Of a stretch of DNA of 64,000 nucleotides, positions 19,766-28,251 are shown in pieces (positions within the stretch are counted from its first letter, which is position 1; each line of letters opens with the position of its first letter). The stretch comes from Colimorpha sp045576855. GTDB lineage: Bacteria; Bacteroidota; Bacteroidia; Bacteroidales; P3. The position numbers and the translations under genes were made by a program. The notes under the pieces are model-generated. The model was not told where the DNA came from. It worked only from the letters and a program-made list of their open reading frames with translations, and searched no databases. The stretch covers positions 1 to 64,000 of the forward strand of contig JAZNHG010000025.1 of assembly GCA_045576855.1 (NCBI GenBank). The letters are read 5' to 3'.

Positions 19766-20125
19766 ATGGACAAATTCACTCTGGACACAGCGCCGCAGTA
19801 TGAGCGGCACTACGGCGAAGACACCTTTTGGAAAAAACTGAAGCATGTGGCAGCACAGGTGGGCGCCAAGGTGCTCTACCCTGCCCTGCAGCTCTACTTC
19901 CTGCTCCAGGCCAAGGATGTGCCGGTGAAGGCCAAGACCCTTATCATCGGTGCCTTGGGCTACCTGATACTGCCCGCCGACCTGGTGCCCGACTTCATCC
20001 CTGCCCTGGGTTTCACCGACGACCTCACCGCTCTCATGATGGCCCTGCGCACCCTGAACCGATACCTCACCCCCGACATCAACCGACAGGCCAAAGAACA
20101 GGCCGATAAGCTTTTAAAACAATGA
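19766..20125 (+). CDS. YkvA-like DUF1232 membrane protein
   Basis: The 119-aa protein contains the DUF1232 core: a hydrophobic hairpin KTLIIGALGYLILPADLVPD followed by FIPALGFTDDLTAL. The family is of unknown function and is predicted to sit in the membrane. The ATG at 19766 has a ggag Shine-Dalgarno-like site 3 bp upstream, unusual for this window. It lies 10 bp after nfnAB and its stop overlaps the next gene (ATGA), so it is probably co-transcribed with both. Confidence 0.82.
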   Translation: MDKFTLDTAPQYERHYGEDTFWKKLKHVAAQVGAKVLYPALQLYFLLQAKDVPVKAKTLIIGALGYLILPADLVPDFIPALGFTDDLTALMMALRTLNRYLTPDINRQAKEQADKLLKQ

Positions 20126-20829
20126 AAAGGATATTCCTTCTTTTCCTCCTGCTGCCGCTGATGGCAGCGGCACAAGAGCCACTAATCCCGAGCAGCCAAC
20201 TGCCCAATATGCGTCGTTTTCTGCCGCCACCGCCCGATACTGCCAGTGCAGCCTTCCAGTATGACAAGGCACAGTACCGTTGGGGCCTTGAACAGCGCAA
20301 CGACAGCGCCCGCCGCGCCCTGGCCACCCAGGATGCCGAATGGAGTGTGGACTACATGTGCCGCATTATGGGTGGGGCTATGGGTATCACCCTCTCCAAG
20401 GAGGCCACGCCGGCCATCTACGCCATGCTCACCGCAGGCATCTTCACCGCCGACAAGGTGAGCGAGACCGCCAAGGCCCACTACATGCGTATCCGCCCCT
20501 ACATGTACTTCCACGAGCCCACCCTCGCCCCGTGGGACGAGGAAGAGCTGAGCCACAACGGTTCCTATCCCAGCGGCCACACCATCCTCGGCTGGACCAC
20601 CGCCCTGCTGCTCACCGAGCTGGCTCCAGAGCATGCCGACACCATTATGACACGTGGCTATATGTACGGCCAGAGCCGTGTGATAGCCGGATTCCACTGG
20701 CAGAGCGATGTCGACGCCGGTCGCCTGGCCGCCAGCGCCGCCGTGGCCCGCCTGCATGCCGACAAGCGCTTCCTGAAGCTGATGAAGAAAGCACGCAAGG
20801 AATACAATAAGATAAAGAAGAATGGCTGA
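20122..20829 (+). CDS. PAP2 / class A acid phosphatase
   Basis: The 235-aa protein has a signal peptide (MKRIFLLFLLLPLMAAAQ) and is predicted periplasmic. The three phosphatase motifs of the PAP2 superfamily are present: K-x6-RP in KAHYMRIRPY, PSGH in YPSGHTILG, and SR-x5-H-x3-D in SRVIAGFHWQSD. This spacing matches the PhoN/class A non-specific acid phosphatases. It overlaps genes on both sides by 4 and 8 bp, so expression is probably coupled. Confidence 0.9.
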   Translation: MKRIFLLFLLLPLMAAAQEPLIPSSQLPNMRRFLPPPPDTASAAFQYDKAQYRWGLEQRNDSARRALATQDAEWSVDYMCRIMGGAMGITLSKEATPAIYAMLTAGIFTADKVSETAKAHYMRIRPYMYFHEPTLAPWDEEELSHNGSYPSGHTILGWTTALLLTELAPEHADTIMTRGYMYGQSRVIAGFHWQSDVDAGRLAASAAVARLHADKRFLKLMKKARKEYNKIKKNG

Positions 20830-22687
20830 CGCGCTGCTTACTGTAGAAAATCTAACCAAGAGCTTCGGCGACAAGCTGCTCTTCGAAGACATCTCGTTCG
20901 GTATCAACGCCGGACAAAAGAGCGCCCTCATCGCCCGCAACGGCTATGGCAAGTCCACCCTGCTCAATATATTGATGACCGCCTACGGTCAACGGGGATA
21001 CAACACTCTGCAGGACAGCGGCAAGATAACCTTCCGCGGCGACCTCAAGCTGGCCTACCTGCCACAGAATATAGTGGGTAGTGAACAGTGGACAGTGGGT
21101 AGCACACGGGCGCAATCGCTACCCACTACCCACTATACACTACCCACTGTCAAAGACTTCGTCTACAGCGTCCAGCGCCCCGAGACCGAAGACCCGTGGA
21201 CCTTCGAGCAACGCATGGCAGAGATACTGAGCCGTATGAAGGTGGACACTCTGCTCGAGAGGTCGATGGAGACCCTCAGCGGTGGCGAGCAGAAGAAAGT
21301 GGCCCTCTGTCGCCTGCTGATGGACGACTGCAATCTGCTCATCCTGGACGAGCCCACCAACCATCTGGACATCGACATGATAGAATGGCTCGAGGACTTC
21401 CTCTCGCGCCAACGGCTGGCACTGCTCATGGTGACCCACGACCGCTACTTCCTGGACACTGTGTGCCAAGATATCTACGAGCTGGACAACGCCCGCCTAT
21501 ATCACTACCGTGGCCACTACGACTACTATCTGGAGAAGAAGGCCGAGCGCGAAGCCAACGAACGCGCCGAAGTGGAGAAGGCGCGCAGCCTCTACCGTAC
21601 CGAGCTGGAATGGATGCGCCGCATGCCCCAGGCCCGCGGCACCAAGGCTCAGGCCCGCATAGACGCCTTCTATGAACTGGAGGCCAAAGCCCATACCCGC
21701 TTCGACGACTCCCGTCCGCAGCTGACCGTGAAGACCGAGCGCATCGGCGGCAAGATACTGGAACTGTACAACGTGTGCTATGGCAACATCATCGACGACT
21801 ATTCATACGTATTCAAAAAAGGCGAAAAGATAGGCATCGTAGGCCCCAATGGCGTGGGCAAAAGCACTTTCCTCAACATCATTACAGAAAAGCTGAAGCC
21901 CACTTCGGGCCGTGTGGTGGTGGGCCAAACCATACAGTTCGGCTACTACACCCAGGCAGGGATGAGTGCTCCGGCCGACCGACGCGTGATAGACTTGGTG
22001 AAAGACATCGCCGAGGAGATAGAGCTGGACAACGGCAAGAGCATGTCGGCCCACCAGTTCCTCACCTATTTCGGCTTCGACGGCACCACGCAGTACAACT
22101 ACTTCGGCAACCTCAGCGGTGGCGAGAAGCGGCGTCTCTACCTGCTGCAGGTGCTCATGGCCAATCCCAACTTCCTTATCCTCGACGAGCCAACCAACGA
22201 CCTGGACATCTACACGCTCCAGATTCTGGAGCAATTCCTGCAGACATACAAGGGATGCCTGATTATCGTCAGCCACGACCGCTCGTTCATGGACCATATC
22301 GTGGACCATCTGCTGGTGTTCGAGGGGCAGGGCAAGATACGCGACTACCACTCCAACTACACGGCTTACCGTCTGGAGAAGGACAAGGCCGAGCGTACGG
22401 AACGCGAGAAGCGGAAGCAGGAAAACGCCAAGCAGCAGGTGCCAAGCCCGACGACACCTGCGGAGACGAAACGCCGCGCCACCTACAAGGAGAAGAAGGA
22501 ATACGAGACCCTGACCGCCGAGATAGAGGCGCTCACCCGCGAAAAGGGCGAGCTGGAGGCCCTATTGAGCAGCGGCAGCACCACCGACACGGCGGAAATC
22601 ACGCGTGCCAGCACTCGCATCGGCCAGCTGATGGAGCTGCTGGACGAGAAGGAAATGCGTTGGCTGGAGCTGGACGAGATTATTTAA
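20822..22687 (+). CDS. ABC-F family ATPase
   Basis: The 621-aa soluble protein has two ABC domains. The first has Walker A ARNGYGKSTLL, signature LSGGEQKKVAL and Walker B LLILDEPTNHLD. The second has GPNGVGKSTFLN, LSGGEKRRLYL and LILDEPTNDLD. A charged linker lies between them and a C-terminal coiled coil is present (ETKRRATYKEKKEYETL). ABC-F proteins act on the ribosome as translation factors or in antibiotic protection; this layout is closest to the Uup-type group. The Walker A glycine context ARNGYGKS is normal for the family. A repeat-derived insertion at about residues 84-110 lies before the signature of domain 1. Confidence 0.92.
   Translation: MADALLTVENLTKSFGDKLLFEDISFGINAGQKSALIARNGYGKSTLLNILMTAYGQRGYNTLQDSGKITFRGDLKLAYLPQNIVGSEQWTVGSTRAQSLPTTHYTLPTVKDFVYSVQRPETEDPWTFEQRMAEILSRMKVDTLLERSMETLSGGEQKKVALCRLLMDDCNLLILDEPTNHLDIDMIEWLEDFLSRQRLALLMVTHDRYFLDTVCQDIYELDNARLYHYRGHYDYYLEKKAEREANERAEVEKARSLYRTELEWMRRMPQARGTKAQARIDAFYELEAKAHTRFDDSRPQLTVKTERIGGKILELYNVCYGNIIDDYSYVFKKGEKIGIVGPNGVGKSTFLNIITEKLKPTSGRVVVGQTIQFGYYTQAGMSAPADRRVIDLVKDIAEEIELDNGKSMSAHQFLTYFGFDGTTQYNYFGNLSGGEKRRLYLLQVLMANPNFLILDEPTNDLDIYTLQILEQFLQTYKGCLIIVSHDRSFMDHIVDHLLVFEGQGKIRDYHSNYTAYRLEKDKAERTEREKRKQENAKQQVPSPTTPAETKRRATYKEKKEYETLTAEIEALTREKGELEALLSSGSTTDTAEITRASTRIGQLMELLDEKEMRWLELDEII
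21072..21151. repeat. In-frame hairpin insertion in the ABC-F gene
   Basis: agtgggtagtgaacagtgg words on the left pair with acccactacccactatac words on the right around the centre agcacacgggcgcaatcgct. The insertion is translated as roughly 26 residues rich in Thr, Ser and Tyr between PQN and VKDFV. It is open in the coding frame on both sides. Confidence 0.85.
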
Positions 22688-23291
22688 CCCGACCGCCTTT
22701 ATAGAAATGCTTGGTCCAGTAGCTGCTTTCCAGACTGCTGACGCTCACCCCGTTGCTGGTGGACGAATGGGCGAAAAGATTGTTTTTAAGGTATATTCCC
22801 ACATGCGACACCTTGCCCTTGCTGTTGGTGAAGAAGAGCAGGTCGCCTTCGGCCAGTTGTGTGCGTGAGATTAGACGCACGTCCTGCAGCATATCGTTAC
22901 AGGTGCGGTGCAGGGTCTTTCCATATACGGTGCGGAACACGGTGCCGACAAATGCCGAGCAGTCGATGCCGTTGCGGTCGGTGCCACCATATTTATACGG
23001 CACACCGAGCCACGAATTGACCGTCTCGTAGAGCAGTGCATTGTCGCCGTCGTCGCATTTCAGGCCCAGCGCGTTGCTGCAATCGGCACCGCTGGAGGTC
23101 TTCTGCGGCTTGGCCTGCACGGGCACGGCAATGACAGGCGTCTCCCGCACCAGCTCGTCGGCATAGAGTTGGCCGATGATAAAGTCCTCGTCTTCCAGGT
23201 CGCGGGCCATGAAGCTGCGCAACGTCTGGCACCCGTCGAGCATCAGCACAGACAGGGCACAAAAGAGTGATATGGCAATGCGGCGTTTCAT
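22680..23291 (-). CDS. NlpC/P60 cysteine peptidase lipoprotein
   Basis: The 203-aa protein has a lipoprotein signal (SVLMLDGC) and a C-terminal NlpC/P60 domain that cuts peptide stems of peptidoglycan. The catalytic Cys is in NGIDCSAFVG, the His in VSHVGIYL, and a third polar residue follows in FAHSSTSNG. It converges on the ABC-F gene with an 8-bp overlap of the stop codons. It overlaps the FtsB-like gene by 4 bp on the same strand. Confidence 0.92.
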   Translation of the reverse strand: MKRRIAISLFCALSVLMLDGCQTLRSFMARDLEDEDFIIGQLYADELVRETPVIAVPVQAKPQKTSSGADCSNALGLKCDDGDNALLYETVNSWLGVPYKYGGTDRNGIDCSAFVGTVFRTVYGKTLHRTCNDMLQDVRLISRTQLAEGDLLFFTNSKGKVSHVGIYLKNNLFAHSSTSNGVSVSSLESSYWTKHFYKGGRVK

Positions 23292-23569
23292 CGGATGACG
23301 TATATATCTTCGTTGGGACGTTTCATATAGTAGTGCTCGCGGCCATAGTGCTCTATGGCATCCAGATTGTCGCGCAGGGCGGCATTGTTGGCGCTGTCGG
23401 CCACGATGGCTTCCTTCAGGGCTTGCTCCTCGGCATGCAGTGTGTCCACCTGCCGCTTCACACGGTGCGTCACCATCAGGTTATACTCGTCGAGAAAGAG
23501 AATCAGCACCGCGAACACCAATGTCGCGATAATGTATTTGTTGCCCAGTATCTTCCAAACCTTTTTCAT
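23288..23569 (-). CDS. FtsB/DivIC-like septum protein
   Basis: The 93-aa protein has one transmembrane helix near the N-terminus (YIIATLVFAVLILFLDEYN) and a coiled coil (VKRQVDTLHAEEQALKEAI). It ends in an E-HYGREHYYMKRPNED segment that matches the FtsB/DivIC pattern. Known members form the divisome complex with FtsL and FtsQ. It ends in an ATGA overlap with the NlpC/P60 gene, which places it in a cell-wall operon. Confidence 0.85.
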   Translation of the reverse strand: MKKVWKILGNKYIIATLVFAVLILFLDEYNLMVTHRVKRQVDTLHAEEQALKEAIVADSANNAALRDNLDAIEHYGREHYYMKRPNEDIYVIR

Positions 23570-23578
23570 TGCAATAAC

Positions 23579-23635
23579 GGTAATCCTTAAACCTTAAACC
23601 TTAAACCTTAAACCTTAAACCATAAACCTTATCCC
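23579..23635. repeat. Heptamer tract (TTAAACC)
   Basis: About seven tandem heptamers ttaaacc/ataaacc fill the gap between the FtsB-like and mltD genes. It is the same word family as 6713-6758. Confidence 0.8.
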
Positions 23636-24898
23636 TTACACTTTCAACTTCTGTCCCACACGAATCCGGTCGCTCTTCAGCCCGTTGCGCTTCTTGAGCG
23701 TCTGCACACTGATGCCGTGCCGGCGCGCGATGCTGGATAGCGTGTCGCCCTTGCGCACGGTATAGTAGTGGCCGCTGCCGCTGCGGGCGGCACCGCTCTG
23801 TTTGCCGCTGCCGAGCGAAGGGCTCACCTTCACCGGACGGCGCAGCAGCGAATCGGCCGACCAGCGGTAGATGCTGTCCTGCCGGCGGATGAATGTCTCA
23901 AGGCTGGCAGTGGGCAGCGTCAGCGCCATGCGTCCCGACGAGGCGGGAATCAGGTCGACGCGATACTGCGGATTAAGCTGCCGCAGGGCCGCCATCTCCA
24001 CACCCGTGGCCTGCGACACATAGCACATCAGCACGTCGCGGTCGAGCATCACCGTGTCTGTCCGCACCGGTGCCTCTATCTGCGAGGGGCGCAGCCCGTG
24101 GGCTTCATAGTAGTGCATCACATATATCACGGCTATCAGCGAGGGGATGTATCCGCGGGTCTCGCGCGGCAGATTGTAGTATATCTCCCAGAAGTCGCGT
24201 TTGCCGCCGCTGCGGGCGATGGCCTTGTTGATATTGCCGGGGCCGCAATTGTAGGCCGCGATGGCCAGGGTCCAGTCGTCGAAGACGCGGTGCAGGTCGC
24301 TCAGATAGCGGGCGGCGGCATAGGACGACCGTATGGGGTCGCGGCGCTCGTCGAGCACCGAATTCACCTCCAGGTCGTAGACGCGGCCCGTGTTGTACAT
24401 GAACTGCCACAGTCCGGCGGCACCCACACGTGACGTGGCCTCGGGATTGAGCGCACTCTCCACTATGGTGAGGTACTTCACCTCGTCGGGCACGCCGTAC
24501 ACATCCAGAGCCTCCTGGAAGAGGGGGAAGAAGCGCTCCTTCTGCATCAGCGTCAGGTCGAGCCGGCGCGACATAATACGCAGATAGAGACGGATATGGG
24601 CGCGCACCTCGCTGTTCATCACCATCGGCACCACGGTGTGCAGCGCCCGCATGCGGCTCTCCAGCACCGAGTCGGGCAGCATGTCGAACTCGTCGACCGA
24701 GAACTGGCTGTTGCTGCGCAGGTGGTGGTGGGCAAAACGGCGCATATAATAACTGTTGAGCAGACTGTCGTAGGAATTGCAGTAGCGCTTCGTCATAAGC
24801 TCCGCTTCAGTCTCGGACACAGCCGTTTGCGCCGCCGCCGGAGTCGCACCCGACAGCGTCCAGAGGAGCAGAAGCCATACTATATACCGGTTTTTCAT
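23636..24898 (-). CDS. mltD: MltD-like lytic transglycosylase with LysM
   Basis: The 420-aa protein has a signal peptide ending ATPAAAQ. It carries a goose-lysozyme-type SLT domain with the catalytic Glu in TIVESALNPEATS, then GAAGLWQFM and AYNCGPGNINKAI. A C-terminal LysM repeat (YTVRKGDTLSSIARRHGISV to IRVGQKLKV) binds peptidoglycan. It cleaves the glycan strands of the wall. It leads a minus-strand block of wall genes with the FtsB-like and NlpC/P60 genes. Only one LysM is present; many relatives have two or more. Confidence 0.92.
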   Translation of the reverse strand: MKNRYIVWLLLLWTLSGATPAAAQTAVSETEAELMTKRYCNSYDSLLNSYYMRRFAHHHLRSNSQFSVDEFDMLPDSVLESRMRALHTVVPMVMNSEVRAHIRLYLRIMSRRLDLTLMQKERFFPLFQEALDVYGVPDEVKYLTIVESALNPEATSRVGAAGLWQFMYNTGRVYDLEVNSVLDERRDPIRSSYAAARYLSDLHRVFDDWTLAIAAYNCGPGNINKAIARSGGKRDFWEIYYNLPRETRGYIPSLIAVIYVMHYYEAHGLRPSQIEAPVRTDTVMLDRDVLMCYVSQATGVEMAALRQLNPQYRVDLIPASSGRMALTLPTASLETFIRRQDSIYRWSADSLLRRPVKVSPSLGSGKQSGAARSGSGHYYTVRKGDTLSSIARRHGISVQTLKKRNGLKSDRIRVGQKLKV

Positions 24899-25022
24899 GC
24901 TTCGTTAACGTCGGGAATACATATTTATTATATGTACGGCAAAAAAAAATCTCCCCCAGCACCCTCGGACCCCACCGTCGGCATCCGCCGACCGACGGCT
25001 TACGGAAAGCAACCCAAAACAG

Positions 25023-25171
25023 TAGCCAACCCCTTATCAACCACTACCGTAGTAGGTGTTGGTAAGTCGTTGGTAAGTCGTTGGTAAGTCGATGGTAAGT
25101 CGATGATAGGTTGGGAACCTGTATTTCAGTGGGTTACAAGGGCGGTTTTTCGCGTCGCAACAGGAGGGGGT
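25023..25171. repeat. Intergenic repeat family A, copy 2
   Basis: This copy is in the opposite orientation to copy 1. It reads ccttatcaaccactaccgta-gtagg, then four 11-bp units ggtaagtcgtt, then gatgataggttggg, then the conserved block cagtgggttacaaggg, cggtttttcgcgtcgcaac and agg. The palindrome is imperfect here (actaccgtagtagg). It lies between the divergent mltD and buk genes. The gap 24899-25339 holds no gene. Confidence 0.85.
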
Positions 25172-25296
25172 GTTTTCTGCCGCAGGGGCGCAAACGGGAA
25201 CGCCCGCCGGGCCGTCCGCCGCCCCCTGGCACTGCTGGCTGGGCGGCGTGTTGAAAAAAAAATGAAAATAATTCTCCGAAATCCATTTTTATTTCC

Positions 25297-25304
25297 TATC
25301 TTTG
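25297..25304 (+). promoter_or_regulatory. -7 element of buk
   Basis: TATCTTTG, followed by C, lies 35 bp before the buk ATG and fits the Bacteroidota -7 box. The -33 TTG is not clear. Confidence 0.55.
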
Positions 25305-25339
25305 CACTCGGAAAAATAATACTAAAACATATCAACAAT

Positions 25340-26431
25340 ATGAGCAAAAGAAGATACACGCTGGTAATCAACCCGGGTGCAACCTCGACCAAAGCCGCCA
25401 TTTATGATGGTGAGAACGAAGTATTTACCGAGAACCTCTCGCATCCTATCGAAGAGATACAGAAATATGCCGAAGTGGCCGACCAGTTCGAATACCGCAA
25501 AGGCGCCATCCTCGACATGGTGAAGCGCCACGGCATCGGCACCGACGAGATAGCCGTCGTCATGGGCCGCGGCGGCCTCACCCGTCCGTGCGAGAGCGGC
25601 TGCTACCGCGTCAACGAGCTGATGAAGCAGGAATGCCACGCCGGTATCCAGGGCAAGCACGCCTGCAACCTGGGCGCCCTCATCAGCGACTCCATCGCCT
25701 CCGAAATCGGCCTCGAGTGCGCCTATATCGCCGACCCCGGCATCGTCGACGAGCGCCCTGAATTCGCCCGCATATCGGGTCATCCCGTGTTCGACCTCGA
25801 CCCCAGCAAAGAGGGCCCCATCTGGCACTGCCTCAACCAGAAAATGACTGCCAAACTCTATGCCCGCGAGGTGGGCAAGCGCTACGAGGACCTCAACCTC
25901 ATCATCGCCCACATGGGTGGCGGCGTCAGCGTCGGCATCCATGAGCACGGCCGCGTCACCGAGGTCAACCGCGCCCTCTGCGGCCTCGGCGCCTTCTCCC
26001 CCACCCGTTGCGGCTCCATCAACGCCAGCAAACTCATCGAGGTGGCCTGCAGCGGCAAATACACCGAAGCACAACTGAAGAAAATGGTCACCGCCGAAGG
26101 TGGTTTTGTGGCCTACCTGGGCACCAACGACGCCTACGAGGTCGAGAAACGCGCCCTGGCAGGCGACGAGAAGTGCAAGCTGCTGGTCGACGCCTTCACC
26201 TATCAGGTGTCGATGGAAATCAGCCGTCTGGCCGCCGTCACCTGCGGCAAGGTGGACGCCATACTGCTCACCGGCGGCATCGCCTACAGCAAACCCTGGA
26301 TGGCCATGATCGAAGAGCGCATCGGCTGGATTGCTCCCGTCAAGATCTACAAAGGCGAAAACGAGATGCTGGCCCTCGCCATCTGCGGCAAAGAGGTGCT
26401 CGACGGCGTGGTTGTCAAGGAGTACAAGTAA
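25340..26431 (+). CDS. buk: Butyrate kinase
   Basis: The 363-aa enzyme belongs to the acetate/butyrate kinase branch of the ASKHA superfamily. It interconverts butyryl phosphate plus ADP with butyrate plus ATP. Motifs seen are VINPGATSTKAAIYDG (phosphate 1), MGRGGLTRPCESGCYRVN, IAHMGGGVSVGIHEHGRV (adenosine region) and ILLTGGIAYSKPWM. The length and GATSTK pattern fit butyrate rather than acetate kinase. The partner phosphotransbutyrylase is not in the window. In Bacteroidales this enzyme may act on branched short-chain acyl phosphates. The upstream frame extension is repeat DNA, so the ATG at 25340 is chosen. Confidence 0.9.
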   Translation: MSKRRYTLVINPGATSTKAAIYDGENEVFTENLSHPIEEIQKYAEVADQFEYRKGAILDMVKRHGIGTDEIAVVMGRGGLTRPCESGCYRVNELMKQECHAGIQGKHACNLGALISDSIASEIGLECAYIADPGIVDERPEFARISGHPVFDLDPSKEGPIWHCLNQKMTAKLYAREVGKRYEDLNLIIAHMGGGVSVGIHEHGRVTEVNRALCGLGAFSPTRCGSINASKLIEVACSGKYTEAQLKKMVTAEGGFVAYLGTNDAYEVEKRALAGDEKCKLLVDAFTYQVSMEISRLAAVTCGKVDAILLTGGIAYSKPWMAMIEERIGWIAPVKIYKGENEMLALAICGKEVLDGVVVKEYK

Positions 26432-26436
26432 CATTA

Positions 26437-26521
26437 TAGCTGTGAGTTCTGAGCTTTAAGTTGTAAGTGGCTGACGCCGTTGCGGCTCCCGCCCCACTTT
26501 AAACTTACAACTCACAGCTAA
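26437..26521. repeat. Hairpin element after buk
   Basis: tagctgtgagttctgagct, then ttaagttgtaagtgg on the left pairs with ccactttaaacttacaactcacagcta on the right. The centre is ctgacgccgttgcggctcccgc, containing the GGCTGACGC core. It could act as a terminator or RNA-stabilising hairpin between buk and the FKBP gene. Confidence 0.8.
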
Positions 26522-26541
26522 AAACCCAAATAGACACAAGG

Positions 26542-27342
26542 ATGAAAAAGACAACAATGCTGCTGGCAGCCGCCCTGATACTGGGCGCCCAGACGCTTTC
26601 GGCCCAGGAAATCAAAGTCAAAAAGGGCAAGGTGACTATGAGCGAAGAGTACTACAAATCGCTTGTGGCCGCCGCCGAGGCCAATGTACAGGCCCAGGCC
26701 CGCATTGCCGAACTAGAGAAAAGGCTGGCCACACCCACCATGCACAACTTCAACGACTCGGCCTCCTACGCCATCGGACGCGACCTGTTCACCAACTGGA
26801 CCGAGCGCCAGCTGGGCGTAAACGCACAGATGGCTGCCCAGGCCATGATTGACGACAGCAAGGGCTACAGCCAACTCAGCGACCAGCAAGCCAACAGCCT
26901 GCTGCAGCGCTTCCAGCACAACTTCGAGATGCGTCAGCGCGAAGGTGTGCAGAAGAACATCGACGAGGGCGCAAAATACATGCAAGAGATTAGTCGCAAC
27001 AAGTCTGTCTACACCACGCCCAGCGGCCTGAAGTACCGCAAGGTGCGCGAAGGCAACGGCAAGCGCCCCAAGGCCACCGACCGCGTGAAGGTGCACTACA
27101 CCGGTTCGCTCATCAACGGACAGAAGTTCGACAGCAGTGTCGACCGCGGCGAGCCCCTCACCTTCGCACTGAACCAGGTCATCCCCGGCTGGTCCGAGGG
27201 TCTGCAGTTGATGGACGAAGGCTCCAAATACATGCTCTATATCCCCTACAACCTCGGCTATGGCGAGCAGGCGGTGGGTGCCATCCCTCCCGGCTCGACG
27301 CTTGTCTTCGAGGTGGAACTGCTGGAAATCAATCCCAAATAA
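26542..27342 (+). CDS. FKBP-type peptidyl-prolyl isomerase (Mip/FkpA-like)
   Basis: The 266-aa protein has a signal peptide (MKKTTMLLAAALILGAQTLS) and a helical N-terminal dimerisation domain (FNDSASYAIGRDLFTNW, repeated charged helices). The C-terminal FKBP domain contains VKVHYTGSLINGQKFDSS, FALNQVIPGWSEGLQLM and IPPGSTLVFEVELLEI. It assists folding of exported proteins in the periplasm. Its stop is directly followed by the aroC ATG. Confidence 0.93.
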   Translation: MKKTTMLLAAALILGAQTLSAQEIKVKKGKVTMSEEYYKSLVAAAEANVQAQARIAELEKRLATPTMHNFNDSASYAIGRDLFTNWTERQLGVNAQMAAQAMIDDSKGYSQLSDQQANSLLQRFQHNFEMRQREGVQKNIDEGAKYMQEISRNKSVYTTPSGLKYRKVREGNGKRPKATDRVKVHYTGSLINGQKFDSSVDRGEPLTFALNQVIPGWSEGLQLMDEGSKYMLYIPYNLGYGEQAVGAIPPGSTLVFEVELLEINPK

Positions 27343-28251
27343 ATGAACACCTACGGCGAAAGATTCCGAGTAACCACCTACGGCGAGTCCCACGGGCTCG
27401 CCGTTGGTGCTGTTATCGACGGCTGCCCCGCGGGCATTGCCATCGACATGGAAGCCATACGCACCCAGCTGGAGCGCCGTCAGAGCGGCGCACCGCGTCA
27501 GGAACAGGACGACATAGAGTGGCTCTCCGGCCTGCACGACGGCGTCACGCTGGGCACTCCACTGACATTCGTCATCCGCAACCGCGACCAAAGGCCCGAC
27601 GACTACCAGCCGTTGGAGCACCTCTTCCGTCCGGGACATGCCGACTACACCTATTTTGCCAAATATGGCCAGCGCGACCATCGCGGCGGCGGGCGTGCCT
27701 CGGCCCGCGAGACGGTGGCACGCGTGGTGGCCGGCACGGTGGCGCGCCAGCTGATGCCCGAGGTCAGCATACAGGCCACCGCCTCGTTCCCCACCCCGCT
27801 GCCTGCAGACGACAGCGTGGGCGGTACCGTGAGCTGCCGCATCGAAGGGGTGCCTGCCGGCATCGGCGAGCCCCTGTTCGGCAAACTGGGGGCCGCTTTG
27901 GCGGCGGCCATGATGAGCATTCCCTCGGCCATCGGCTTCGAGATGGGGAGTGGATTTGCCACCACCCAGATGAAAGGGAGCGAATATATAGACCGCTGGA
28001 ACCCAGACGGCACCACGCGCACCAACCACTGCGGCGGCATACAGGGGGGCATCAGCAACGGCATGCCCATCGAATTCCGCGTGGGTTTCCACCCTGTGGT
28101 GTCGGTGGCGCAACCGATAGAATGTCTGCACGAGGATGGCCACCTGGAGACCATCACCCTCGGCGGCCGCCACGACCAGTGCGCCGTGCGCCGCACGCCG
28201 GTGATTGTGGAGTCTATGGCGGCATTGTGTTTAATCAATTATATGTTATGA
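27343..28251 (+). CDS. aroC: Chorismate synthase, unusually short
   Basis: The 302-aa protein catalyses the last step of the shikimate pathway (EPSP to chorismate, FMN-dependent). The catalytic His residues are in TYGESHGLAVG and KYGQRDHRGGGRASARE, and the C-terminal GRHDQCAVRR Asp is present. Typical family members are about 355 aa. Here about 40 residues are missing between ARQLMPEVSIQA and DDSVGGTVSC. That region normally carries the ESNxVRCP-type segment. A shorter loss follows the RRQSG motif. The frame is intact and the gene is overlapped by the next one (ATGA), so it is not obviously a pseudogene. Confidence 0.88.
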   Translation: MNTYGERFRVTTYGESHGLAVGAVIDGCPAGIAIDMEAIRTQLERRQSGAPRQEQDDIEWLSGLHDGVTLGTPLTFVIRNRDQRPDDYQPLEHLFRPGHADYTYFAKYGQRDHRGGGRASARETVARVVAGTVARQLMPEVSIQATASFPTPLPADDSVGGTVSCRIEGVPAGIGEPLFGKLGAALAAAMMSIPSAIGFEMGSGFATTQMKGSEYIDRWNPDGTTRTNHCGGIQGGISNGMPIEFRVGFHPVVSVAQPIECLHEDGHLETITLGGRHDQCAVRRTPVIVESMAALCLINYML

